Source of the DNA: Leptolyngbya cf. ectocarpi LEGE 11479
GTDB lineage: Bacteria > Cyanobacteriota > Cyanobacteriia > Phormidesmidales > Phormidesmidaceae
DNA: 32,968 bases
Direction of reading: 5' to 3'
Assembly: GCF_015207065.1 (NCBI RefSeq)
Contig: NZ_JADEXP010000027.1
Location: forward strand, 1 to 32,968
Below the pieces are notes generated by a model. That model was not told the origin of the DNA and made no database searches. It was given only the letters and a program-made list of their open reading frames with translations. The position numbers and the translations under genes are program-made. How positions within the stretch are numbered: position 1 is the stretch's first letter; every line of letters begins with the position of its first letter. Positions 25,301-32,968 of the stretch are shown here, one piece after another.

Positions 25301-25584
25301 TCATAGATCCCGCACTCGTGGATCAATCAACTGATCAGGAATACAATTTTGCTCAATGCATTCATTGATTTCTGCTTGATGATCCAGATAATAGCTAAGT
25401 GCATCAAAAACCTGGGATAAACCGAGGTGTGGCGCAGTCTTTGGGGGATTTCCTTGGGTGAAACTCCAATACGCCACATTTCTACAATTGCTCTAACAGG
25501 CGTACGAGTTCCCTTAATGATCGGCTCATTGCTCCGTATTTCGTCATTTCTGACAATATGGCAGTGCTCTATCGTTTGTACCAT
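25301..25584 (-). pseudogene. Frameshifted DUF433 (antitoxin-like) gene
   Basis: The N-terminal half reads IRSNEPIIKGTRTPVRAIVE then MWRIGVSPKEIPQRL, the DUF433 pattern (GTRxxVxxI, EExPxxxP). After about 25432 the family continuation HLGLSQVFDALSYYLDHQAE then INECIEQNCIPDQLID and a stop at 25301 is found in a different frame. In the start frame translation instead runs to an unrelated tail ending at 25327. A net shift of two bases gained or one lost at CTGCGCCACACC explains this. DUF433 proteins often pair with a DUF5615 toxin, which is not present here. A recent mutation or a sequencing error are both possible. Confidence 0.85.
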
Positions 25585-25766
25585 ACTGATGTTCCAGAGG
25601 GATTACTATATAGAACCAATCCCATTTTAGCTTGAAAATAAATTTCCGAGCCTGTTTAATCTATTAGGGCAGAAGCGTTAGAGAACCATCAGAAACACGG
25701 AATAAATTCATATGTTCAACATTATTTATTAGCTCTTATTAACTCTCACCCAGCCCAGCGGCATTC

Positions 25767-26519
25767 CTAGTACTTCTCAAAATTTGCAGCGGCATAGCCC
25801 TCCTCCCATTCGCATTTGGGGCATAATTCAAAATCCTCAAATGCGATATCTGAATGTAGGTAATCAGCGCCGCACTGCCTACATTGGAGAACCTCTTCAC
25901 GGTGCCCACAAAGCAAACAAGTCTCGGCTTCAAGGTCGAACGTATTGTTACTACAAATCGGGCAATCCTGAGTTGGCACTCTAGAATCTAATAGTTGATT
26001 AAGTACAGAACGACGCTGAGATTCAAAGAACTCTGCGAACTCGTTAAGCTTGGCCCAATGTGGGTCATCAATTCTTCGGCTGGCCCAGCCTAGCTCTAAT
26101 TCATCGGATGCGAACTTAAAAATGAATACCAGTACATTACCAATAACTATGCGTGATTCTGCCTCACTGATTTGGAACTCATAATGTTCTATCTCATTAC
26201 GCTTTTCGCGAATGGTCTCTAAAGCCGATTGGTCTTCCTTATCAAAATTAATGCCGCCAATCTTCTCTAAGCGCTGCAGTGCCTGTGCAGCCCCAACTGT
26301 ATGTGCGGACTTTGAGGGAAATTGGTCAACCTTTGAAAAGACAAATGCCGGATGTATTCTTCTGAGTCGTTCCTTGAATAGGAGTTCAGCAACATGAGAT
26401 AAATCAAGGATGACTCGTTTGTGGTCACTCAATTTGAGAGCCCCTGAATCAGTAGCCAGGTGTGCTATGGCATGTTCAAGACTATCTAGTGCATTCTCAA
26501 TCAAGTTGAAGTTTTGCAT
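25767..26519 (-). CDS. HEPN-like domain plus zinc-ribbon protein
   Basis: The 250-residue protein has an all-helical N-terminal domain (about 1-150). It includes AELLFKERLRRIHPAF and the motif RNEIEHYEF, where Arg107-x4-His112 matches the HEPN RNase pattern. The C-terminal 65 residues hold four CxxC-type pairs (CPIC, CLLC, CRQC, CPKC), consistent with two zinc ribbons. HEPN enzymes often cleave RNA in toxin and abortive-infection systems; activity here is inference. No partner antitoxin is directly adjacent; the upstream 333 bases hold no gene, and the broken DUF433 gene is 182 bases downstream on the same strand. Confidence 0.78.
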   Translation of the reverse strand: MQNFNLIENALDSLEHAIAHLATDSGALKLSDHKRVILDLSHVAELLFKERLRRIHPAFVFSKVDQFPSKSAHTVGAAQALQRLEKIGGINFDKEDQSALETIREKRNEIEHYEFQISEAESRIVIGNVLVFIFKFASDELELGWASRRIDDPHWAKLNEFAEFFESQRRSVLNQLLDSRVPTQDCPICSNNTFDLEAETCLLCGHREEVLQCRQCGADYLHSDIAFEDFELCPKCEWEEGYAAANFEKY

Positions 26520-26852
26520 GTGTTTTGCTTAAACTTGGTTGTCCATCAACTCTTATTAGATTGACAGTTTCAGTCTATCTGCCTGAAACAAATTGGATGT
26601 ATTGATTCTTCGCAGCATATCTCGACAAGTTGGGCAGATATACTGCAGTTTGTCTATATAGTATGCTTATATTAGGTGAGTATATTGCGTTTTTCAGTAT
26701 AGATGCAGAATCTCTCAGTAATTTTTTCTGGTAACAGGTCAAAATAAGCACATTGGTTGAGTGCCCATCATTTATGAGTACTCAACTGCGAAAGCTACTG
26801 GACCCAGTCAGAGACCAGATTCACTTATAACCATTACTCCGATCGCGCTGAT
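26520..26852. other. 333-base AT-rich intergenic region
   Basis: No gene is visible. The sequence near 26640-26700 is AT-rich and presumably carries the promoter of the minus-strand HEPN-like gene, but I cannot assign clear -35 and -10 boxes. Confidence 0.5.
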
Positions 26853-27270
26853 TCACTGCCGATGCCAACGGACGGCTCCATTTGGTTGATCAACCACCGT
26901 ACCCCCCCCTGCCGCTAGCTGATCGCGAATATCATCTGCTGTTATAAAGTCTCGCTGATGTCGGGCCGTTTGGCGCTGGTGAATTAGATCTGCGATCGCA
27001 CCCTCATCCAATTCACCGCTGCGACATCAGTATCACTGTCGGCTTTGGCCTCTAATCCCAATACCTGGGCCAGATACGACAACGTTTGCCACTGCTGCCA
27101 GAGCAGCTCAAGGCTGGATTGGGTCTGCCCTTCATGCACCAGACGGTTCCCCTCTCGCTGCAGTCCTTTGGCCAGCTCAAACAGTACAGCCAGAGCACCC
27201 GATGTATTCAGATCATCGTCCATAGCAGTTCGAAACCGTTCGACCCACGGTTCTATAGATGGCAACTATG
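26853..27270 (-). pseudogene. cysS: Decayed 3' fragment of cysteinyl-tRNA synthetase
   Basis: Only the C-terminal part of CysRS remains: IEPWVERFRTAMDDDLNTSG then ALAVLFELAKGLQREGN, and after a frame change GAIADLIHQRQTARHQRDFI then ADDIRDQL and VVDQPNGAVRWHRQ, ending at a TGA at 26853-26855. The catalytic HIGH and KMSKS parts are absent. An in-frame TAG precedes the conserved start, and a one-base loss near 27008 splits the frames. A HIP1 octamer survives inside it, so this is native DNA. The functional cysS must be elsewhere. Confidence 0.9.
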
Positions 27271-27286
27271 GTTCTCCATGCATACG

Positions 27287-27994
27287 TTAGCCATGGCAAG
27301 CACTCTTACAGCAATACCACGCATGAATTAATCCAACTTGATAAAAATGATTAGGCTCTTCGAATCCAGCACCTTGAATCAGCCTAGCAATATCATATTC
27401 AGGTATAACGGCAACACTCTTACCATAGGCATCTCTCATTCCATCTAGACTTTCAGGAGAAATGCCACCTTCTTTCATCATCTCTAGCCAAGTTTGAAGT
27501 AAGCTTTGATAGCTAGAAGAGCTTAGATCTGCAGAAAGATCCGAACTAACCAGAATTCCTCCGGGTTTTAAGTAATTGGCAATAGACTTAAAAAAGTTCA
27601 ATCTCGACTCTTCTTCTAAAATGAACTGAGAAACTAAGAGGGAAGTTGCTGCATCAAATAGATTAGATGAGGAAAGTGTTTCAAGGTAACCAGAATGAAA
27701 GCTGCAGCGCCTTTCTAAGTCGAGCGATCTTAATCGTTTGCGACACACGTTCAGCATACTAGTGGAGGGTTCGACCGCTGTAAAGTGCCACGTTGGGAAC
27801 CTTTGTGCCAAGTAGATTATTTCTGCCCCAGTACCCGCTCCAACACAAAGAATATTTGCGTCAGCTTGCAAGCTAGAAAGCACACCGCCCATGAGTAAGT
27901 GCAGTGAATCGTTTATGGCACCCAAGTTTGCCCATTGAGCATCATAGGATTCGGCCATGTTATTAAAGGTGGCTTTAACTTTATCTCTCTGCAT
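27287..27994 (-). CDS. Class I SAM-dependent methyltransferase
   Basis: I start at ATG 27994 (MQRDKVKATFNNMAESYDAQ), because earlier codons of the longer frame (to 28081) run into the WD40 gene and are not conserved-looking. The 235-residue product has motif I ILCVGAGTGAE, an acidic ribose-binding AVEPSTSML and a YLKPGGILVSSDL post-IV region. The substrate cannot be told. A gap of 31 bases follows the WD40 gene on the same strand, so they may be co-transcribed. Its 3' end abuts the cysS fragment, which suggests its arrival or a rearrangement there. Confidence 0.85.
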   Translation of the reverse strand: MQRDKVKATFNNMAESYDAQWANLGAINDSLHLLMGGVLSSLQADANILCVGAGTGAEIIYLAQRFPTWHFTAVEPSTSMLNVCRKRLRSLDLERRCSFHSGYLETLSSSNLFDAATSLLVSQFILEEESRLNFFKSIANYLKPGGILVSSDLSADLSSSSYQSLLQTWLEMMKEGGISPESLDGMRDAYGKSVAVIPEYDIARLIQGAGFEEPNHFYQVGLIHAWYCCKSACHG

Positions 27995-28025
27995 AAATTC
28001 TCTAGCTTTAAAAAAATAAACTGAC

Positions 28026-29108
28026 CTACTTAAACCCTCTCCCTTTGGTCGTTTCAGTCCATACACACAGTTCTCCACCACTGCCGCCAGCAGCTAACAT
28101 TGTGCCCTGCCCTGCCCAGGCCAAACACGAAAAACCAGCGGACCCCTTCAACGTTTGCGCAATCTGACTAGACTTTTGCCATAAATACAAACAACCATCT
28201 TCAGCCGCAGAGGCCAGTAATAGAGTCTCGGGCCGAAACGAAATTGCCTGCACCATCCCCTCATGGTCTTCCAACACCTGAGGATTCCAGCCTGCTGATT
28301 CATCAGCCGCCTTGGTCCACACAACCACCCCTTCACCACTGATCGATGCCAGCAACGGCGCATCTCGTACCGTCGGTTTTGACCAGGCTAACTGCCGCAC
28401 CTTGCCCGGAAACCCCTGCATCCGCCAGGGAGCAGGATGATCCTTTGCCCACACCAAAACTGAGCGATCATTGTTCCCTGATGCCAGGTAATTACCATCC
28501 GGTGACCAGGCAACTGCCACACTCGCCCCACCTACTTCCCTCACCACTGGGGCCTCATTCCAGTCCTGGGATTTCCAGGTTTTAATACTTTGGTTACCCC
28601 CTAGCGATAGTCTTGTTCCCTGGGGATTCCAGGCGAGATCTAATACGGAGGAGTCTTCAAAATTTAAGGTGGTGACAACGGTTTGCTCAACGGCGTGCCA
28701 CACCTGCACATAGCGGCCAAAACTAAAGGTCAGTGCCGGAGAACTCGGGTGCCACTGCAGCCGATCAATCCAGGTACGCTCATGCTCTAAGGTTGTTAGC
28801 AGTGTGGGCTCATCACCATTAAGCTGCCAGATCCAGACTGTGCCTGCCTGACCGCCAGCTGCGAGAAATTTGCCATCGGCGGAAATGGCTAGGGCATCTA
28901 CAGATTCTCCCTGGGGGCTTTGTAGGCAGGTGGATTTATCCGTTGCAGGTGTGTAGAGGACTACCTCGCCTGCGCCAGAGCTGGCGGCGATTTGGGTGCC
29001 AGCGGGGGACCAGGCAATGGCGGTGACATAGTCGGAAAGATGGGTGTTCCAGAGCTGCTGGAGTACGGTTTTTTTATGTTTTTTTGTTCTCAGCATGGGT
29101 TTGGGCAT
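28026..29108 (-). CDS. WD40-repeat protein
   Basis: The 360-residue protein is almost entirely WD40 repeats. I count eight, from DYVTAIAWSPAGTQIA to FSCLAWAGQGTMLAAGG, many ending in VW or IW. A basic leader (MPKPMLRTKKHKKTV) precedes them, and there is no enzymatic domain or signal peptide. It should fold as one closed propeller and act in protein-protein contact. It lies 263 bases downstream of the cobW gene on the same strand, a pairing that could place it in metal homeostasis; this is inference from position. Confidence 0.88.
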   Translation of the reverse strand: MPKPMLRTKKHKKTVLQQLWNTHLSDYVTAIAWSPAGTQIAASSGAGEVVLYTPATDKSTCLQSPQGESVDALAISADGKFLAAGGQAGTVWIWQLNGDEPTLLTTLEHERTWIDRLQWHPSSPALTFSFGRYVQVWHAVEQTVVTTLNFEDSSVLDLAWNPQGTRLSLGGNQSIKTWKSQDWNEAPVVREVGGASVAVAWSPDGNYLASGNNDRSVLVWAKDHPAPWRMQGFPGKVRQLAWSKPTVRDAPLLASISGEGVVVWTKAADESAGWNPQVLEDHEGMVQAISFRPETLLLASAAEDGCLYLWQKSSQIAQTLKGSAGFSCLAWAGQGTMLAAGGSGGELCVWTETTKGRGFK

Positions 29109-29172
29109 TACTGGCTAGAAAGGCTATTGGGGAAACGTAGCGTAAGATGGTGGTGGGGAGCTTGAAGATGTT

Positions 29173-29240
29173 GCTTGGGGTCCCTCCGAGTTCCCCAAAC
29201 CCCCATGGGCAGGGCCGGAACGCCGCCCTACAACCCACCG
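29173..29240 (+). repeat. Dispersed GC-rich repeat, copy B
   Basis: This matches copy A at 7216-7282 across its whole length, with short differences at the centre where the stem is re-formed by different bases. It sits between the cobW and WD40 genes, so it would be in the leader of the WD40 gene or in their shared transcript. Confidence 0.75.
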
Positions 29241-29371
29241 TAATAGGTTATCCCTAATAGCGTTAGTCTGGGGTTACGGCGGGGTCGATTATCTATGTTC
29301 TGGATCGATTTCTGCGAGAAATTTAGTGTATAAAATTCGGATCATGAAGTTGTTTTTTAATGAATTTTTAC

Positions 29372-30028
29372 TCAACAGTCTCGAAAGTGCTCTGCTAGAT
29401 TTAGCTGCTCCAGGTTACGACCGATAAATACTAGTTCGTTTTTACGGGATTCGTCTGGTTTCCAGGGGCGATCTTGGCGACCGTCGAACAACATGTGTAT
29501 CCCTTGAAAGACAAATCGGTTGTCTTTTCCGGCCATGTTGAGAATGCCTTTCATGCGAAAAATGTTGGGGCCGTGGTCGCGCAATAGTTCTCCTATCCAG
29601 GTTTCTAGTTTGTCGCCATCGAGTTCTCCTGATTCTACTAGGGCAACGGAACCTACGGTTTCGTCGTGCTCATGGGCGGTTTCGTTGAGGAAATCTGGGT
29701 CGATGTTCAAAGCCTTATTTAGGTCAAAGGCGCTGACGCCGAGGAGGGCATCCATTTCAATTTGGGCATCACGGGTGCGATGGATTTTGGCTAGGGCATT
29801 CATTCCTCGAATCCGCTGTTCCAGTTTTGTTAGTTCCTCTTCTGTGACTAGGTCAATCTTATTGAGCAAAATGTCGATGCCCACTTCGCCAAATTCGTTG
29901 ACGATTACAGCTACTTTTTTGCCATGCTCGTGGGTGAGAATGCGATTTAACAGGGTGGTTTTACCTGCGCCTAGATAGCCGGTTAAAACGGTTACGGGGA
30001 CGGTGTTGTAAATGTCGTCGGTTACCAT
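29372..30028 (-). CDS. CobW/ZNG1-type GTPase with in-frame internal deletion
   Basis: The 218-residue product starts correctly ([20 protein letters not shown], Walker A near 17-25) and ends with a normal CobW C-terminal domain ([27 protein letters not shown]). At residues 48-58, GEVGID runs directly into ILLNKIDLV. In family members these are separated by about 105 residues holding the metal-binding CxCC, the Walker B ETTG and the switch region. This protein therefore lacks the CxCC and probably cannot chaperone zinc in the usual way. The reading frame is intact, with AAGGAG ahead of the ATG. The upstream DNA carries Zur/Fur-like palindromes. It may be a mutant allele, a real short variant or an assembly error. 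Confidence 0.87.
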   Translation of the reverse strand: MVTDDIYNTVPVTVLTGYLGAGKTTLLNRILTHEHGKKVAVIVNEFGEVGIDILLNKIDLVTEEELTKLEQRIRGMNALAKIHRTRDAQIEMDALLGVSAFDLNKALNIDPDFLNETAHEHDETVGSVALVESGELDGDKLETWIGELLRDHGPNIFRMKGILNMAGKDNRFVFQGIHMLFDGRQDRPWKPDESRKNELVFIGRNLEQLNLAEHFRDC

Positions 30029-30160
30029 GGATCGTCTCCTTGAGTGGTGTTTGCCTAGGCTTGAAAGTGTGCGATCGCACCCAACTCAGCACCATAGTCT
30101 TCGTATAGCCCCAGCGAACCGGACAAGGGACGTTGCCAGGGTGCTTGCCTATAATTGCAT

Positions 30161-30179
30161 AAGAATGATAATCATTCTT
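30161..30179. promoter_or_regulatory. 19-bp palindrome, Zur/Fur-like operator 1
   Basis: AAGAATGATAATCATTCTT is a perfect 9-1-9 palindrome lying 133 bases upstream of the cobW start. Its core TGATAATCATT fits half of the cyanobacterial Zur consensus TGATAATnATTATCA and also resembles Fur boxes. Confidence 0.7.
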
Positions 30180-30270
30180 GTCGCTAAAAGCCGTTACCCT
30201 TTATTAACTTTTTAGGGGCGGTGGAAATTGGAGTGTGACCACATAAAACCGCTTTGCACTATACTCCTAG

Positions 30271-30289
30271 AATGATAATCATTATCATT
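30271..30289. promoter_or_regulatory. 19-bp palindrome, Zur/Fur-like operator 2
   Basis: AATGATAATCATTATCATT is a perfect 9-1-9 palindrome and a full match to TGATAATnATTATCA. It lies 16 bases before the ATG of the FAD/NAD(P)-binding gene, just after a TATACT at 30260-30265 that could be its -10 box. Repressor binding here would block transcription of that gene. Zur is favoured by the cobW neighbour; Fur is not excluded. Confidence 0.82.
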
Positions 30290-30305
30290 TTTCTGGGTTT
30301 TATTT

Positions 30306-31544
30306 ATGGTTAATGCTCCTGCACTGCCCAAAACGATTGATATTGCAATTGTGGGGGCAGGTCCCCAGGCGCTAACGCTGGTAACCCACCTGATACAGAA
30401 GAAGAAATCCATGCGCCACCGCTTTGTGGTGCTAGATCCTGCAGGGACCTGGCTGCGGCAGTGGCAGCATCAGTTTGCTGCCTACGAGATTCCCCACCTG
30501 CGATCGCCTGCCGTCCATCACCCAGACCCCAATCCCCATGCGCTGCGTACCTTTGCCGAACGCCGTTTTAATGAATTGCACCTGCCCTACGATCTGCCGG
30601 GCACCCAGCTTTTTCAAGATTTTTGCCAAGAGCTGATCCGACGATGGCAGCTGCAGGACCGGGTTGTGCTCGCCCAGGTTGAACAGATCGAGCCGATCCA
30701 CCCACAGAGGCGACAGCGATTTCGACTAACGCTAGCAAACGGTCAAACGCTGATGGCCAAACGGGTGGTGTTAGCAACGTCAGGTGGCACTCCCCAATGG
30801 CCAGACTGGGCGCGGTCCCTGTCGCCCTATCCTGCCGAGCGGCTGCAACATGCCCAGCAGGTGGATCTGCGCGGTCTGCAGCTAGCGGGGGAGCGGGTGC
30901 TAATTGTGGGCAGTGGTTTAACCAGCGGTCATCTGGCCCTGGGGGCGACGGCGCGGGGCGCGCAGGTGATGATGATGGCCCGCAGGTCCTTTTATGAAAA
31001 GCTATTTGACGCTGAACCCGGCTGGCTCGGACCCAAGTACCTCAAAGGGTTTCATGCCGAACCCTGCTGGAAAACGCGCTGGCAGATGATTCAAGAGGCT
31101 CGCAATGGTGGGTCACTCACGCCCAGTGTTCTCACCCAGCTCCGTAGGCAGGAACGCGACGGTCAGCTGTCGTTTTACGAGCAGTGCGAGGTCAAGTCTG
31201 CCACCTGGACAGGTGAGCACTGGCAGGTGACCTGTACCCACCCCCAGGCCCATCACTGCATTGCCCATTTGCCGGTGGATCGCATCTGGCTGGCCACCGG
31301 CACCCAGCTGGATGTAAACCAGTGGCCACTGCTGTCGGCGGTGCGATCGCACCACCCACTAAAAACCATACACGGCCTGCCCCTGCTGGATCATCATCTG
31401 CGCTGGCCGGGGTGTAACCTGTTCATCATGGGCGGTGCAGCCGCGTTGCAGGTGGGGCCAGTGGCGAGAAACCTGTTTGGCGGTAAGCTGGCGTGCGATC
31501 GCATTGTTCCAGCACTGGTTAAAGCCCGCTCAACAGCTGGTTAG
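30306..31544 (+). CDS. FAD/NAD(P)-binding oxidoreductase-like protein
   Basis: The 412-residue protein has an N-terminal Rossmann FAD motif (IAIVGAGPQALTLV, GAGPQA at 17-22) and a second dinucleotide motif VLIVGSGLTSGHLAL near 200. It also has ATSGG and ATGTQ turns typical of flavin monooxygenase-like folds. It resembles the lysine/ornithine N-monooxygenase group and related reductases, but the substrate is unknown. A siderophore or metallophore role is possible. It is transcribed divergently from cobW and is preceded by a full palindromic metal-regulator site, so it should be induced by zinc or iron lack. Start at 30306. Confidence 0.85.
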   Translation: MVNAPALPKTIDIAIVGAGPQALTLVTHLIQKKKSMRHRFVVLDPAGTWLRQWQHQFAAYEIPHLRSPAVHHPDPNPHALRTFAERRFNELHLPYDLPGTQLFQDFCQELIRRWQLQDRVVLAQVEQIEPIHPQRRQRFRLTLANGQTLMAKRVVLATSGGTPQWPDWARSLSPYPAERLQHAQQVDLRGLQLAGERVLIVGSGLTSGHLALGATARGAQVMMMARRSFYEKLFDAEPGWLGPKYLKGFHAEPCWKTRWQMIQEARNGGSLTPSVLTQLRRQERDGQLSFYEQCEVKSATWTGEHWQVTCTHPQAHHCIAHLPVDRIWLATGTQLDVNQWPLLSAVRSHHPLKTIHGLPLLDHHLRWPGCNLFIMGGAAALQVGPVARNLFGGKLACDRIVPALVKARSTAG

Positions 31545-31577
31545 CCAGTTGACCGATCCTGTTTCTACAAACCTACC

Positions 31578-32270
31578 CTAGGCGCTAAGCTCGTCTAGTT
31601 TTTTACGGATAGCCTGAATATCCTGCCACATTAGCCACTTGGGTTTGCCCTTATCCCGTGATGGATTACGTAGCAGATAGGCCGGATGGAAAATCGCCAT
31701 ACAGTAGCGTCCCTCCCACTCCATCCAGTTGCCCCGCACTTTGGTAATGCCTTGCTTGACATCCAATAAACCTTTGAGCGCTGTGTTACCAGTCAGCAAA
31801 ATAATTTTAGGATCCACCAGGCGCACCTGTTCTTTCAGGTAGGGCACACAGGCAGCAATTTCCCCTGCGGTTGGGTTACGGTTACCAGGGGGTCTACATT
31901 TCACCACATTGCAAATATAGACATCTTTCTGGGTATCCAACCGCACGGAGGCCAAAATCTTCTCCAGCAGCTGTCCCGATTTGCCCACAAAGGGTTTGCC
32001 CTGCTCATCCTCATTTTGACCCGGTCCTTCACCGATGATCATAATCGACGCTTTAGGACTGCCTCGACTAATCACCACGTTGGTACGACCGCTGGCCAGG
32101 TCACACCGCTGACACTGATTACAGTGACTCGCCAGCTGGTCCAAATCCTCATACGTTCCTGGAGGGATTGGAATGCTGGCACTGGTGGGAATTTGCTCCC
32201 AGTCTTCGGGAGATAGGGCGGCAGCTGCGGGGGCGGGCTGACCACCAAACAGGCCAATCTGCTCTGTCAT
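31578..32270 (-). CDS. Family 4 uracil-DNA glycosylase (4Fe-4S)
   Basis: This enzyme removes uracil from DNA as the first step in base excision repair. The 230-residue sequence shows CxxCDLASGRTNVV (Cys53, Cys56), KCRPPGNRNPT (Cys125) and Cys141, the four iron-sulphur ligands expected for family 4. The active-site loop GEGPGQNEDEQGKPFVG is near 80-96 and HPAYLLRNPS near 195-204. The first 40 residues are a low-complexity leader rich in A and P. It is convergent with the FAD gene (33-base gap) and divergent from the right-end gene. Confidence 0.94.
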   Translation of the reverse strand: MTEQIGLFGGQPAPAAAALSPEDWEQIPTSASIPIPPGTYEDLDQLASHCNQCQRCDLASGRTNVVISRGSPKASIMIIGEGPGQNEDEQGKPFVGKSGQLLEKILASVRLDTQKDVYICNVVKCRPPGNRNPTAGEIAACVPYLKEQVRLVDPKIILLTGNTALKGLLDVKQGITKVRGNWMEWEGRYCMAIFHPAYLLRNPSRDKGKPKWLMWQDIQAIRKKLDELSA

Positions 32271-32614
32271 AGAGGCTCAAGTGGCAAAGGACACAGTAGT
32301 TAGTGTATCGAGAAAGCGTAATAGTATAGTACGTCTTTAGATTAGCTTTGGTTGAACTATGCGGGTGCCTCCGACAGCGTGAGCACGTTCGAGTCCGTCT
32401 GTGATCAGAGGCAACAGCTGATTCGAACACGCCAGCAAACGAGTCTTCAGTGGGCGGTACCGTGGAGGCTCCTGCAACGGTATATGGTGATGGTGGGCGA
32501 TGCTGGTTGCTGACTGACCGCCATTTCCAAGGCTGCTCTACAAACAATTGATACTTTGCGGCATATTTCGGTAGTGGATGCCATATTTGTGAAAAGTTGC
32601 TGCTTTGTGGGTCT
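32271..32614. other. 344-base divergent intergenic region
   Basis: The region between the glycosylase and the right-end gene has no gene of its own. Near 32323-32330 both strands read TATAGT or TATACT, a candidate -10 position for the glycosylase gene. The frames overlapping it are shadows. Confidence 0.5.
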
Positions 32615-32968
32615 ATGGCTTCTGGAGATAAATCGTCGAGTTCTGAACAGCGTTGGGTGGAGCAAGCCCTGGGGGCATTTGTGCGTTGGGCTCCGCTTGG
32701 TGGCAGCGGCGGTGCATTTGTGCATTTTTTGTGGCAGCAGGAGTGGGGCATGTCCATCGTGATGTTTCCAGTAACGGCAGTGACAGGAATTTGGGCAGCC
32801 TACATAGAAAGCTTTTTGGCACGTCTGCGGGAAAGATTTAGTGAAAGAGGCAGTAAAGACGCCGATGCTCTAGTAGACGGTTTAGATCGACTGGACCAAG
32901 TGTTTCGGTGGCAGCTGTCGGGCTTTGACGGCAAGTACCTGAAGCGGATGAAAGCCGCCTGTTTGTAC
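32615..32968 (+). CDS. Partial N-terminus of a probable NACHT/STAND membrane-anchored protein
   Basis: ATG 32615 opens a frame of 118 codons with no stop before the window edge. The peptide has a helical N-terminus (EQRWVEQALGAFVRWAPLGG), a membrane helix (WGMSIVMFPVTAVTGIWAAY, about 44-63) and then a charged coil (LARLRERFSERGSKDADALV). It continues FRWQLSGFDGKYLKRMKA. This leader is what I remember in front of the NACHT NTPase of large cyanobacterial proteins with WD40 or pentapeptide repeats, but the NTPase itself lies outside the window, so the call is provisional. Confidence 0.62.
   Translation, partial: MASGDKSSSSEQRWVEQALGAFVRWAPLGGSGGAFVHFLWQQEWGMSIVMFPVTAVTGIWAAYIESFLARLRERFSERGSKDADALVDGLDRLDQVFRWQLSGFDGKYLKRMKAACLY

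Noticed and set aside
27995-28081. Longer N-terminus of the methyltransferase
   Set aside because: It reads into the 3' end of the WD40 gene, and the conserved start of such methyltransferases fits MQRDKVKATFNN.

Overview
The window is chromosomal DNA of a cyanobacterium. The evidence is more than twenty copies of the octamer GCGATCGC (HIP1), a tRNA-Val and families typical of cyanobacteria (a DUF1350 hydrolase, a CHASE2 histidine kinase, large NB-ARC/WD40 and NACHT-type STAND proteins). The mixed GC content and gene set suggest a filamentous Leptolyngbya-like lineage, but that is inference. No CRISPR array, rRNA or complete insertion sequence was seen.

Layout. 1-5161: an AT-rich, HIP1-free partial gene of unknown function runs off the left edge, downstream of a 1174-residue HTH/NB-ARC/14xWD40 protein. 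5412-12136: mostly housekeeping or conserved genes: a small cyanobacterial hypothetical, tRNA-Val(GAC), a DUF1350 hydrolase, a secreted TPR protein, a YaeR-like VOC protein, a calcineurin-like phosphoesterase, trmB, and a small secreted PPC-like protein whose 3' end overlaps trmB tail to tail.

12636-21542 is the most unusual part. Two paralogous PAS-like/LuxR regulators flank four genes of no assigned pathway. Three of these four proteins appear to share a beta-rich domain of about 110-130 residues. Two of them (an HhH protein and a SMI1/KNR4 protein) carry three copies of an unreported-looking short motif, WSG(I/L)-x7-W(L/M). Directly downstream lie a degenerate histidine kinase, a NarL-type response regulator and a CHASE2 histidine kinase, probably one signalling operon. 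I propose this as the candidate undescribed system.

21771-24475 holds a secreted fasciclin protein and the AMPylase SelO. 24540-27290 is an accessory or scarred segment without HIP1 except in the cysS remnant: a PD-(D/E)XK nuclease-like gene, a frameshifted DUF433 antitoxin-like gene, a HEPN/zinc-ribbon protein and a decayed 3' fragment of cysS. 27287-30028 (minus strand) has a SAM methyltransferase, an eight-repeat WD40 protein and a CobW GTPase with an in-frame internal deletion that removes its metal-binding motif. Two 19-bp Zur/Fur-type palindromes lie between cobW and a divergent FAD/NAD(P)-binding protein (30306-31544). A family 4 uracil-DNA glycosylase and the start of a NACHT-type membrane-anchored protein close the window.

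All calls are from reading the sequence and translated frames; no search was run.
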